7,883 nt of DNA, taken from positions 1 through 7,883 of the forward strand of contig JABDPP010000440.1 of the NCBI GenBank assembly GCA_013042765.1, written 5' to 3'. A program made the translations under genes and the position numbers. This document shows positions 1-6,570 of the stretch, piece by piece. Origin of the DNA: Litoreibacter sp. (GTDB lineage: Bacteria; Pseudomonadota; Alphaproteobacteria; Rhodobacterales; Rhodobacteraceae). The stretch's first letter is position 1. Each line of letters starts with the position of its first letter. The notes under the pieces were generated by a model. The model was not told the DNA's origin. It searched no databases and saw only the letters and a list, made by a program, of their open reading frames with translations.

Positions 1-114
1 CTGGAGATCGCCGATAAGGGCTATGTCCTGGTGCAGGGGCGCAATCGCTACACCGATACCGGGCAGGCGCTGCTGGCTGACCCGGAAGTCCGCAAGAGTT
101 TCCTGGGAGGATGA
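1..114 (+). CDS. livF: LivF, ABC transporter ATP-binding protein (3' end only)
   Basis: This is the last 37 codons and TGA stop of a gene that begins before the window. The visible tail (LEIADKGYVLVQGRN, then LADPEVRKSFLGG at the end) matches the C-terminus of LivF-type ATPases, where the segment after the H-loop reads roughly 'A..gyvle.G.i...G...L..d..vr..yLGg'. The Walker and signature motifs lie outside the window. LivF pairs with LivG to power uptake of branched-chain amino acids or related substrates through the LivH/LivM channel. The permease genes follow immediately on the same strand, as in standard liv operons. The last codons also contain a GGGAGG run (105-110) that could act as a ribosome binding site for whatever starts at 119. 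The assignment rests on a short tail plus context. Confidence 0.85.
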   Translation: MEIADKGYVLVQGRNRYTDTGQALLADPEVRKSFLGG

Positions 115-118
115 ACGC

Positions 119-160
119 ATGACTGGCTTGTTCACCTCAGGCACCCGGGAGGCCCCATGA
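119..160 (+). CDS. possible 13-codon leader minigene between livF and livH
   Basis: An ATG at 119 opens a 13-codon frame (MTGLFTSGTREAP) ending in TGA at 158-160. It has a good Shine-Dalgarno, GGGAGG at 105-110, 8 nt upstream. Its stop overlaps the first livH ATG (157) as ATGA, the same overlap seen between livH and livM. It could keep ribosomes moving from livF into livH (translational coupling), or be a chance frame in a short spacer. It has no run of leucine, isoleucine or valine codons, so it does not look like a classic amino-acid attenuator. No homologue is recognised. Confidence 0.25.
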   Translation: MTGLFTSGTREAP

Positions 161-1170
161 TGGATTTTCTCAACGCCATCGTCGCGCTTTTGAATTTCGT
201 GATCGTTCCGGGGACGGCTTATGGTGCGCAATTGGCGCTTGGCGCGCTCGGGGTCACATTGATTTACGGGATCCTGCGCTTCTCCAATTTTGCCCATGGC
301 GACACGATGGCCTTTGGCACCATGTTCGTGATCCTGATCACATGGGGCTTTCAAGGCGCCGGGATCAGCTTTGGCCCTCTGCCCACGGCGCTGCTGGCGC
401 TTCCTTTCGGCATCCTGATCACGGGGGGCTTCCTGCTGGCCACCGACCGCGTGGTCTACCGGTTTTACCGGCGCGAGAAGGTGAAGCCCGTGGTTCTGGT
501 CATGGTCTCTCTTGGCGTGATGTTCATCATGAATGGTCTGACGCGGTTCATCATTGGCCCGGGGGACCAGCGTTTTGCCGATGGCGAACGGTTCCTGATC
601 TCTGCTCGGGACTTCAAGGCCATGACAGGGCTGCGCGAAGGGCTCGCCATAAAGACGACCCAAGGCATCACCGTGGTCACGGCGGTCATCGTGGTGGCCG
701 TTCTGTTCTGGTTTCTCAATCGGACCCGGACTGGGAAAAGCATGCGCGCCTTTTCGGACAACGAAGATCTCGCCCTTTTGTCCGGGATCAACCCCGAGCG
801 CGTGGTGCTCTACACGTGGTTGATTGTTGCCGCGTTGGCAACAGTGGCCGGAACACTCTATGGATTGGATAAGAGTTTCAAACCGTTCACTTACTTCCAA
901 CTCCTCCTGCCGATCTTTGCCGCCGCCATCGTGGGCGGTTTGGGCAATCCGCTAGGCGCGATCGCGGGCGGTTTCGTGATCGCCTTCTCTGAGGTGACCG
1001 TGACCTATGCCTTCAAAAAGGTGCTGGGGTATATCTTGCCGGAGACCTTGGCGCCTGACGGGCTGGCCCAGCTCCTGAGCACCGATTACAAATTCGCAGT
1101 GTCGTTTTCGATCCTGATCATCGTGCTGCTGTTCAAGCCCACCGGCCTGTTCAAGGGGCAATCGGTATGA
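157..1170 (+). CDS. livH: LivH, branched-chain amino acid ABC transporter permease
   Basis: This is one of the two inner-membrane permeases of a Liv-type importer; with LivM it forms the channel driven by the LivG/LivF ATPases and fed by a periplasmic binding protein. The 337 residues are mostly hydrophobic, with membrane segments around 8-38, 53-66, 76-96, 111-135, 170-187, 217-236, 246-280 and 312-327. Family marks are the N-terminal LRFSNFAHGDTMAFG (40-54), the cytoplasmic ATPase-coupling loop GKSMRAFSDNEDLALLSGI (193-211), and the GGLGNPLGAIAGG motif (260-272). Two adjacent ATGs (157 and 160) are possible starts. The GGGAGG at 147-152 is better spaced for the second (7 nt) than the first (4 nt), so the protein may begin MDFL. 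The 3' end overlaps livM by 4 nt, implying coupled translation. Substrate cannot be told from sequence; related permeases carry amides, urea or aromatic amino acids. Confidence 0.93.
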   Translation: MMDFLNAIVALLNFVIVPGTAYGAQLALGALGVTLIYGILRFSNFAHGDTMAFGTMFVILITWGFQGAGISFGPLPTALLALPFGILITGGFLLATDRVVYRFYRREKVKPVVLVMVSLGVMFIMNGLTRFIIGPGDQRFADGERFLISARDFKAMTGLREGLAIKTTQGITVVTAVIVVAVLFWFLNRTRTGKSMRAFSDNEDLALLSGINPERVVLYTWLIVAALATVAGTLYGLDKSFKPFTYFQLLLPIFAAAIVGGLGNPLGAIAGGFVIAFSEVTVTYAFKKVLGYILPETLAPDGLAQLLSTDYKFAVSFSILIIVLLFKPTGLFKGQSV

Positions 1171-2465
1171 GTAAGCGTGACCTTTCACTGTTCGGACTGG
1201 TAGCCCTGCTGATCGTTGGTACGGGGTTTGTTCAGTCGTGGAATTCAGCGCTCCTAATCCTGAATATGGGCCTGATCTCGGCCATAATGGCCCTGGGCGT
1301 GAACATGCAGTGGGGCTATGCCGGGCTGTTCAACGTGGGCATCATGGGGTTTGTGGCGATGGGCGGTCTGGCGACCGTAATCATCTCCATGCCCCCGACG
1401 GAGGAGGCCTGGCGCGTTGGTAGCCTGAGGGTGATCCTGGCCCTGGCTTCCGGAGCCGCCACGATTACGGCGGCGGTCTTTCTGCACAAAGGCATGGCGA
1501 CCAGCCGTCGCCGCGCGATTGCCGTTATCGCTGTTCTCATCGCGGGATTCCTCATCTATCGCTGGCTGTTCGACCCGGCGGTCGTCGCAATTGAGAAGAT
1601 CAACCCTGCGTCAACTGGATACCTTGGTGGATTGGGGCTTCCGGTGCTGCTGGCGTGGCCCGTAGGGGGCCTTTTTGCCGCTGGAACCGCTTGGATCATC
1701 GGCAAGACTGCTCTGGGTTTGCGGTCCGATTACCTCGCGATCGCAACGTTGGGAATCGCGGAAATCATCATTGCCGTTCTCAAGAACGAAGATTGGTTGA
1801 GCCGCGGCGTGAAGAATGTTGTCGGCATCCCCCGGCCGGTGCCCTACGAGATTGATCTGCAGAATTCAGCGGAGTTCGTTCAGAACGCAGCCGCGCTCGG
1901 GCTTGATCCAACGACAGCGTCTACCCTTTACGTAAAGCTCGGATACGCGTTCCTTTTCACAATTGTCCTGATCATATTGCTCTGGCTCGCGCAGAAAGCT
2001 TGGAATTCGCCCTGGGGTCGGATGATGCGGGCCATACGCGACAATGAGGTCGCCGCCGAGGCAATGGGCAAGGACGTAACAGCGCGGCACCTTCAGGTCT
2101 TTATTCTGGGATCCGCCATTTGCGGTGTTGCAGGAGCGATGATGACGACGCTGGACGGGCAACTCACACCGGGAACCTATCAGCCATTGCGCTACACGTT
2201 CCTGATCTGGGTGATGGTCATCGTCGGCGGATCGGGCAACAATTTCGGAGCCGTATTGGGTGGCTTTCTCGTATGGTTTCTTTGGGTCCAGGTAGAGCCC
2301 CTCGGTCTTTTCGTGATGGAAACCGTCACGGCGGGGCTGTCGGAGGGTTCCAGCCTGAAACAGCATCTCCTCGCATCAGCGGCCCATATGCGGCTTTTGA
2401 CGATGGGGGTCGTCTTGCTGCTCGTCCTGCGCTTCAGCCCCCGTGGTCTGATCCCTGAACGCTGA
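1167..2465 (+). CDS. livM: LivM, branched-chain amino acid ABC transporter permease
   Basis: This is the second channel subunit of the Liv-type importer, 432 aa and polytopic. Recognisable blocks are NMQWGYAGLFNVGIMGFVAMGG (47-67), GLRSDYLAIATLGIAEII (184-201), the ATPase-coupling loop GRMMRAIRDNEVAAEAMGKD (284-303), and the GTYQPLRYTFLIWVMVIVGGSGNNFGAVLGG segment (336-366). It ends RFSPRGLIPER, the usual LivM C-terminus. Residues 83-180 carry extra hydrophobic segments before the GLRSDYLA block. This makes the protein longer than minimal LivM proteins (about 300-350 aa) but close to long enterobacterial-type LivM. The start overlaps the livH stop (ATGA at 1167-1170). The TGA stop lies inside a tandem CTGAACG repeat (2455-2468). 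No terminator is visible before the convergent chemoreceptor gene 10 nt away. Confidence 0.93.
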   Translation: MSKRDLSLFGLVALLIVGTGFVQSWNSALLILNMGLISAIMALGVNMQWGYAGLFNVGIMGFVAMGGLATVIISMPPTEEAWRVGSLRVILALASGAATITAAVFLHKGMATSRRRAIAVIAVLIAGFLIYRWLFDPAVVAIEKINPASTGYLGGLGLPVLLAWPVGGLFAAGTAWIIGKTALGLRSDYLAIATLGIAEIIIAVLKNEDWLSRGVKNVVGIPRPVPYEIDLQNSAEFVQNAAALGLDPTTASTLYVKLGYAFLFTIVLIILLWLAQKAWNSPWGRMMRAIRDNEVAAEAMGKDVTARHLQVFILGSAICGVAGAMMTTLDGQLTPGTYQPLRYTFLIWVMVIVGGSGNNFGAVLGGFLVWFLWVQVEPLGLFVMETVTAGLSEGSSLKQHLLASAAHMRLLTMGVVLLLVLRFSPRGLIPER

Positions 2466-2475
2466 ACGCCCCTGC

Positions 2476-4053
2476 TCAACCCGCGTGGGCCGAAATGAAG
2501 TCCTGAGTGCTCAGACCATTCTCGTCGTCGGCGGACGTCAGGACAAACCCTGACATCGCAGCCGACAAATCAGACGATCCATCCGCCATCTTCTGACCCA
2601 TCGCGGTCATTTCCTCCACCATCGCGGCGTTGTTCTGTGTCGAGATATCCAACGACTTCACAGCTTCGTTCATCTCCCCGACCGACCCGGCTTGTTCGCG
2701 TGTCGCAGTGGAAATTTCATCGATCAGATCGCTGGCCTGAGCGACTTGCCCGACGATCTCGGTTAACGCTTCCCCAGCCGCATTCACCAGGCGTGAGCCA
2801 TTCTTCACCTGATCGGAACTCTTGAAAATCAACTCCTTTACCTCCTGGGCGGCCTGGGAGGTGCGCTGCGCCAATTCTCGTACTTCGGCCGCTACGACCG
2901 CGAAACCACGGCCGCTCTCCCCTGCCCGCGCGGCTTCTACCCCGGCGTTCAACGCCAGCAGATTGGTCTGGAACGAAATGTCCTCGATAACGTCGATGAT
3001 CTTTGAAATCTCGGTCGAGGAAGCCTCGATCTCGCCCATTGCGTGTACGGCGTCCTGTACCACCTCACCGTTCTTGAGCGCGTCTGTGCGGGCCTCCCGG
3101 GCCGTACTATTGGCGGCATTCGCTCCCGATGCCGTTTTTTCAAGTGCGTCAGTCAACTGGTCGAGCGAGGCTGCGGTTTCCGTCAGTGCGGCGGCTTGTG
3201 ATTCCGTTCTGCGTGACAACTCGAGGGCAGCCGATGACAGTTCGCCCGAACTTGACTGGAACTCATGAGATGTCTCTGCAGTCGTTTGCAGAAAATCCTT
3301 GAGGGTCCGGATCACATCATTGAAATCAGACCGCAATTCTTCATAACCCTCAGGCATTGCCGTCTCGATCTCACAGGTGAGATCGCGTTGTGACAACTTC
3401 TTGAGATGGGTGCGCACCATGAGCGTTACCTCTTCGGCGGATTTGCGTTCCTTTTCGCTCTGCTCCTGAGCCTGGGTCGCGATAAAACTGGCATCCATGA
3501 GTTCCTCGCGCTGATGGGCGAGGTCCAGATCGAGACGATTGCGACGCCGAACGGAGAGGATTAGGATCACGGTCTCCAAAGCGACAATTGCCCCGTGAAT
3601 CAGCGTGCGTTCAATATTGGTCTGAAGATCCGCCGAGGGATAGATTAGAGACGGCAAGACAATGCTCAGAGACAGGTGATGAACAACGATCAACCCCGCG
3701 GCAAGGAGCAGTGCGCGCACATCATACATCACCACCAGAACCGCGAGAATCGCAAAGAACAGCATGTGGGAATCGACCTGCCATGGGTGCCCTGAAAAGG
3801 CGGCCGTAAAGGCAATGCCCTGCCCGGTCAGCGTTAGCGCCAGGGCCATCGGTACAAATGTCCCGAGAAACCGATTTGCAAGGAAGGCAACGGCGAGCAT
3901 GGCCCCAGAGAACAGCGCGAACGGGACCGGCGCATTGCCGACCAACCATGCCGTCAGGACCACCACCGGCGTAAGCGCGAGGGAGGCGTAATAGGGAAAC
4001 CGAACCCCTTCGTCGGACTGATCCACCACGCCGCTATCCGTTGAATTCGTCAT
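2476..4053 (-). CDS. methyl-accepting chemotaxis protein with polytopic membrane sensor region
   Basis: This is a chemoreceptor that would control the CheA/CheW phosphorelay and so swimming direction. From the ATG at 4053 it has 525 residues. After a short acidic N-terminus (1-18) come about six membrane segments (roughly 21-39, 43-63, 66-85, 96-110, 114-137, 150-168) with no large periplasmic domain. A HAMP-like linker (about 205-258) and a long signalling coiled coil (about 265-500) follow. The hairpin tip is unmistakable: [20 protein letters not shown] plus [18 protein letters not shown] (361-398). No C-terminal CheR/CheB-tethering pentapeptide (xWxxF) is seen; it ends DFISAHAG. Histidines 96, 125, 126 and 153 lie in or beside membrane helices, so the sensed signal is probably at or in the membrane (inference). 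Start choice: the frame is open to a TTG at 4095, but the ATG at 4053 has GGAG 9 nt upstream and falls 4 nt after the stop of the small gene in front, with which it probably forms an operon. Confidence 0.94.
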   Translation of the reverse strand: MTNSTDSGVVDQSDEGVRFPYYASLALTPVVVLTAWLVGNAPVPFALFSGAMLAVAFLANRFLGTFVPMALALTLTGQGIAFTAAFSGHPWQVDSHMLFFAILAVLVVMYDVRALLLAAGLIVVHHLSLSIVLPSLIYPSADLQTNIERTLIHGAIVALETVILILSVRRRNRLDLDLAHQREELMDASFIATQAQEQSEKERKSAEEVTLMVRTHLKKLSQRDLTCEIETAMPEGYEELRSDFNDVIRTLKDFLQTTAETSHEFQSSSGELSSAALELSRRTESQAAALTETAASLDQLTDALEKTASGANAANSTAREARTDALKNGEVVQDAVHAMGEIEASSTEISKIIDVIEDISFQTNLLALNAGVEAARAGESGRGFAVVAAEVRELAQRTSQAAQEVKELIFKSSDQVKNGSRLVNAAGEALTEIVGQVAQASDLIDEISTATREQAGSVGEMNEAVKSLDISTQNNAAMVEEMTAMGQKMADGSSDLSAAMSGFVLTSADDENGLSTQDFISAHAG

Positions 4054-4057
4054 TTCT

Positions 4058-4357
4058 TCAAACTCCACAAAGTGAGGCGATGTGTTCGCCGTCAATCACA
4101 AACCAAGCTCCGGCTGAAGACAGCAGCCCCAGATCTTCCACCCGCTCGTAGTCGGCAAGCGCGGCTAATATCGCCCTCTCCGGACCAATCTCCCGCAAAC
4201 CCGCCTCTTGCACGACCGCGCTGGCCCCGCCGGTCCATGGCGGCGCAAGCACCAGAACCGGTGAGCCCGGACGTGGCTCTGACGACACTAAGAGCAGAAA
4301 AGGCCCGGTTATGAGAGACCCGAGCGCAATGCATGCCAAAAACGCAATCTTGAGCAT
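4058..4357 (-). CDS. small membrane-anchored or secreted protein of unknown function
   Basis: This is a 99-residue protein starting at the ATG at 4357, preceded by a near-perfect Shine-Dalgarno (AAAGGAGGT, minus strand) about 6 nt upstream. A longer frame from 4393 would place that site inside the gene, so the shorter start is preferred. Residues 5-25 ([21 protein letters not shown]) form one hydrophobic helix, an uncleaved anchor or signal peptide, so the remaining 70 or so residues probably face the periplasm. This part contains [11 protein letters not shown] (34-44), a small helix-forming stretch ([24 protein letters not shown], 48-71) and a closing [17 protein letters not shown] with one cysteine (Cys97). 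The overall pattern resembles a small uncharacterised alphaproteobacterial protein type, but I cannot name a family. Its TGA ends 4 nt before the chemoreceptor ATG, which suggests cotranscription and possibly a joint role. The ribosome binding site and the tight spacing argue that the gene is real. Confidence 0.72.
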   Translation of the reverse strand: MLKIAFLACIALGSLITGPFLLLVSSEPRPGSPVLVLAPPWTGGASAVVQEAGLREIGPERAILAALADYERVEDLGLLSSAGAWFVIDGEHIASLCGV

Positions 4358-4546
4358 CGCGGCACCTCCTTTTGCGGCTCTCTTAGGCGGCAAAGCGTTC
4401 AGAAAAGATTACGATCTGTCGCGAAATCGGGATTTACATCAGGTCGTAAACTGAATTGCGGTATACATTCGCATACAAACTCTTTGCACGCGGATTGTTT
4501 TCGACTAAGACCACGGCAAAGGTTTCACCCCACCGGAGACGTACCC
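4358..4546 (+). promoter_or_regulatory. divergent control region between the chemoreceptor unit and icd
   Basis: This 189-nt non-coding stretch must hold the promoters for two divergent units. Two inverted repeats with the same 8-nt gap stand out. TTTAC-N8-GTAAA is at 4433-4450, and GTAT-N8-ATAC is at 4461-4476; their centres are 27 bp apart. The A+T-rich core at 4430-4485 contains a TATACA (4462-4467) that could serve as a -10 for icd, but no -35 with good spacing is convincing. No TTAA-N7-TTAA CtrA-type box is present. The icd ribosome binding site is GGAG at 4535-4538, 8 nt before the ATG. The chemoreceptor unit's site is AAAGGAGGT just right of 4357 on the minus strand. The region's role is clear from gene orientation; the exact elements are tentative. 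Confidence 0.5.
4433..4450. repeat. inverted repeat TTTAC-N8-GTAAA, candidate operator
   Basis: Five-base arms TTTAC (4433-4437) and GTAAA (4446-4450) flank ATCAGGTC. This is the size and symmetry of a dimeric regulator site, placed about 75 nt upstream of the small-gene start and about 100 nt upstream of icd. A 5-base arm can occur by chance, so this is only a candidate. Confidence 0.3.
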
Positions 4547-5755
4547 ATGTCCAAGATCAAGGTAGCCAACCCCATCGTCGAGCTTGATGGCGATGAAATG
4601 ACCCGCATCATCTGGGATTTCATCAAGAAGAAACTGATCCTGCCCTACCTCGATGTCGATCTGCTCTATTACGATCTTGGAATGGAAGAGCGCAACCGCA
4701 CCGAAGACCAGATCACCGTGGATGCTGCCAACAAGATCAAGGAGATCGGCGTCGGCGTGAAATGCGCCACGATCACGCCTGACGAGGGCCGGGTCGAAGA
4801 GTTTGGCCTCAAAAAGATGTGGCGCAGCCCGAACGGGACCATTCGCAACATCCTGGGCGGCGTCGTGTTTCGCTCGCCTATCATCTGCAGCAACGTTCCA
4901 CGGCTTGTTCCGGGCTGGACCCAGCCAATCGTCATCGGGCGCCACGCCTTTGGCGACCAGTACCGTGCCACCGATATGAAATTTCCCGGTCCCGGCAAGC
5001 TATCAATGAAATTCGCCGGCGAGGACGGTACGGTTATCGAGCACGAGGTGTTTGACGCCCCCTCTTCTGGCGTGTTCCTGTCGATGTACAACCTCGACCA
5101 GTCGATCCTCGATTTTGCGCGCGCATCGATGAATTACGGGCTTAATCTGGGCTGGCCGGTTTTCCTCTCCACCAAGAATACGATCCTCAAGCAATATGAC
5201 GGGCGTTTTCTTGAACTGTTCCAGAAGGTCTATGAGGAGGAATTCGAAGAGCGCTTCAAGGCCGCTGGCATCACCTATGAACACCGCCTGATCGATGACA
5301 TGGTCGCCTGCGCGATGAAATGGAACGGCGGTTTTGTCTGGGCCTGCAAGAACTATGACGGCGACGTGCAATCTGACACCGTTGCGCAGGGGTTCGGCTC
5401 GCTTGGTCTGATGACCTCACAGCTGATGACGCCCGATGGCAAGATCGTGGAGGCAGAGGCCGCCCACGGGACAGTCACCCGGCACTACCGGCAGCATCAG
5501 AGGGGTGAGGCGACCTCCACCAACTCGATCGCCTCGATCTACGCCTGGACCGGTGGCCTGAAGCATCGCGCCAAACTCGACGATAATACCGAGTTGATGA
5601 GATTTGCAGAAACGCTGGAACGCGTGGTTGTCGAAACCGTGGAAAGCGGCTTCATGACCAAGGATCTCGCGCTGCTTGTGGGGCCAGATCAGAGCTGGCT
5701 GACCACGGAAGGTTTTCTTGAAAAGATTGACGCAAATCTAAACAAAGCCATGTAA
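4547..5755 (+). CDS. icd: NADP-dependent isocitrate dehydrogenase
   Basis: This enzyme oxidatively decarboxylates isocitrate to 2-oxoglutarate with reduction of NADP+ in the TCA cycle, in the cytoplasm. The 402-residue protein is the homodimeric, eukaryote-like type and aligns with human IDH1 almost residue for residue. It has isocitrate-binding Ser94 and Arg100 in RSPNGTIRN (93-101), Arg109, and Arg132 in [14 protein letters not shown] (130-143, with catalytic Tyr139). It also has Lys210 in STKNTILK, metal ligands in RLIDDMV (247-253) and DGDVQSD (271-277), and the NADP-binding HGTVTRH (308-314). The ATG at 4547 gives the family's normal N-terminus ([20 protein letters not shown]) and has GGAG 8 nt upstream. 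An upstream ATG at 4484 would add 21 unlike residues and is not preferred. All key residues are intact. It appears to be transcribed alone, divergently from the chemoreceptor unit. Confidence 0.98.
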   Translation: MSKIKVANPIVELDGDEMTRIIWDFIKKKLILPYLDVDLLYYDLGMEERNRTEDQITVDAANKIKEIGVGVKCATITPDEGRVEEFGLKKMWRSPNGTIRNILGGVVFRSPIICSNVPRLVPGWTQPIVIGRHAFGDQYRATDMKFPGPGKLSMKFAGEDGTVIEHEVFDAPSSGVFLSMYNLDQSILDFARASMNYGLNLGWPVFLSTKNTILKQYDGRFLELFQKVYEEEFEERFKAAGITYEHRLIDDMVACAMKWNGGFVWACKNYDGDVQSDTVAQGFGSLGLMTSQLMTPDGKIVEAEAAHGTVTRHYRQHQRGEATSTNSIASIYAWTGGLKHRAKLDDNTELMRFAETLERVVVETVESGFMTKDLALLVGPDQSWLTTEGFLEKIDANLNKAM

Positions 5756-5856
5756 GATACTGTTTTTTAGAATTTCTTTTTGGCTATAAATATCCATGCA
5801 TGCCATAGGACACAAAGCGGGTTGGACAGATCTTCTGACACCGCTATTCAGGATCC
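5756..5856 (+). promoter_or_regulatory. A+T-rich spacer with possible -10 for the nucleotidyltransferase gene
   Basis: This 101-nt spacer is clearly more A+T-rich than the surrounding genes at 5756-5795. It contains a run of six T (5763-5768) with no convincing stem before it, a TATAAA at 5785-5790 that could be a -10 element, and an 8-bp palindrome CATGCATG (5795-5802). No -35 hexamer with standard spacing is evident. An AGGA at 5850-5853 is only 3 nt from the downstream ATG, so the ribosome binding site is weak. The gene may be expressed from its own promoter here or by read-through from icd. Confidence 0.25.
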
Positions 5857-6471
5857 ATGATCTCAGAAACCGACACCAAACGTGACACGGCCATTCTGCT
5901 GCTTGCAAGCGGTGCATCTCGGCGCATGCGCGGGCGCGACAAGCTTCTCGAGGAAGTGCGTGGTATGCCGCTTCTGCGGGATCGCGCGATGGCCTGTCTT
6001 GCCGCCAAGTGCGGCAGGGTGATCGTGGTGCTGCCACCCGATCGCCCCGACCGCGACAAGGCGCTCGTAGGTCTCGATGTGGAAATCATCCACACGATGG
6101 GCTCGGAGTTCGGACAGGCGCATTCGCTGCAGGTTGGGCTGTCGCAGGTGCAGGAGGCACAGGCCATGGTCGTGCTCGCAGATCTGCCGGCGCTGACGCC
6201 TGAGGACCTGAAGTCCGTTCTGACACGGGCGAGAACCTCCCCGGCCCTGATCCTGCGTGGCGCCAGCGAGACAGGCAAGCCCGGGCATCCCGTGCTGTTT
6301 CGGGCGGCGCTCTTTCCCGAAGTTCTTGAACTGGAGGGGGATCAAGGCGCCCAGCCAGTCATCAAACGGCACCTCTCGAAGGTCGAGCTGGTGCCATTGC
6401 CGGATCTGCATGCGCTCCATGACCTCGATACACCGGAAGACTGGGCCGCGTGGCGCGAAACACAGCGCTAG
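5857..6471 (+). CDS. MobA/MocA-like nucleotidyltransferase (molybdenum cofactor type)
   Basis: This 204-residue protein has the NTP-transferase fold of the MobA-like group and is closest in pattern to MocA, which joins CMP to molybdopterin to make the cytosine dinucleotide cofactor of xanthine dehydrogenase and CO dehydrogenase family enzymes. The nucleotide-binding loop is LLASGASRRMRGRDKLLEE (15-33), matching LaaGxSxRMGxxDKLL. Further marks are FGQAHSLQVGL (85-95), the metal-binding VVLADLPALTPEDL (105-118), GKPGHPVLF (140-148), GDQGAQPVI (161-169) and the C-terminal HDLDTPEDWAAW (188-199). Length fits the family. No gene for a molybdoenzyme, XdhC-type chaperone or moa/mob protein is nearby, so the exact substrate (CTP or GTP, molybdopterin or another acceptor) is open. 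It converges on the Hint gene. Confidence 0.85.
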   Translation: MISETDTKRDTAILLLASGASRRMRGRDKLLEEVRGMPLLRDRAMACLAAKCGRVIVVLPPDRPDRDKALVGLDVEIIHTMGSEFGQAHSLQVGLSQVQEAQAMVVLADLPALTPEDLKSVLTRARTSPALILRGASETGKPGHPVLFRAALFPEVLELEGDQGAQPVIKRHLSKVELVPLPDLHALHDLDTPEDWAAWRETQR

Positions 6472-6488
6472 GCCCTTTCAAGCCAGAA

Positions 6489-6512
6489 TGGGGCCACCCG
6501 AAGGTGACCCCA
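6489..6512 (-). terminator. UUCG-loop hairpin after the Hint gene
   Basis: On the minus strand this reads TGGGG-T-CACC-TTCG-GGTG-G-CCCCA, a 10-bp stem with one U-G wobble closed by the very stable C(UUCG)G tetraloop. On the plus strand the same site has a CGAA loop and a C-A mismatch, so the minus-strand RNA forms the better structure. This fits a 3' end signal for the Hint gene, whose stop lies 58 nt upstream in that direction. No strong U tract follows, so it may be a weak or Rho-assisted terminator, or an mRNA-stabilising hairpin. It sits 18 nt after the nucleotidyltransferase stop on the other strand and may serve both. Confidence 0.55.
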
Positions 6513-6570
6513 GACACTGATTGCCAGTAAGATCGTCAGTCCCGAAGGCCCGACCTGGCAGCTGCTTGAA

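Noticed and set aside
1866..2366. 166-codon minus-strand open frame inside livM
   Set aside because: It is antisense to conserved LivM blocks; its composition is that of a reverse reading (many His, Arg, Gln) with no family pattern.
157..2465. Urea transporter UrtB/UrtC as an alternative identity for the two permeases
   Set aside because: Both proteins and the LivF tail fit the general Liv pattern and nothing urea-specific such as urease genes is visible. It cannot be fully excluded because the binding protein is outside the window.
2822..3268. 148-codon open frame on the plus strand inside the chemoreceptor gene
   Set aside because: It lies antisense to the highly conserved signalling tip. 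It is rich in Ser/Ala as expected from reading that codon pattern backwards and has no recognisable domain.
4054..4095. TTG start at 4095 for the chemoreceptor, adding 14 residues
   Set aside because: It would overlap the upstream small gene. The ATG at 4053 has a well-spaced GGAG and directly follows the small gene's stop.
4484..4546. ATG at 4484 as the icd start
   Set aside because: The added 21 residues are unlike the family, whereas the ATG at 4547 gives the standard N-terminus and has a ribosome binding site.
5003..5371. 122-codon minus-strand open frame inside icd
   Set aside because: It is a shadow of the strongly conserved icd reading frame in G+C-rich DNA; no domain or promoter context supports it.
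5730..5770. Rho-independent terminator after icd based on the T run at 5763-5768
   Set aside because: The only nearby stem (AGATT/AATCT) is 5 bp long, lies within the coding region, and is not adjacent to the T run.
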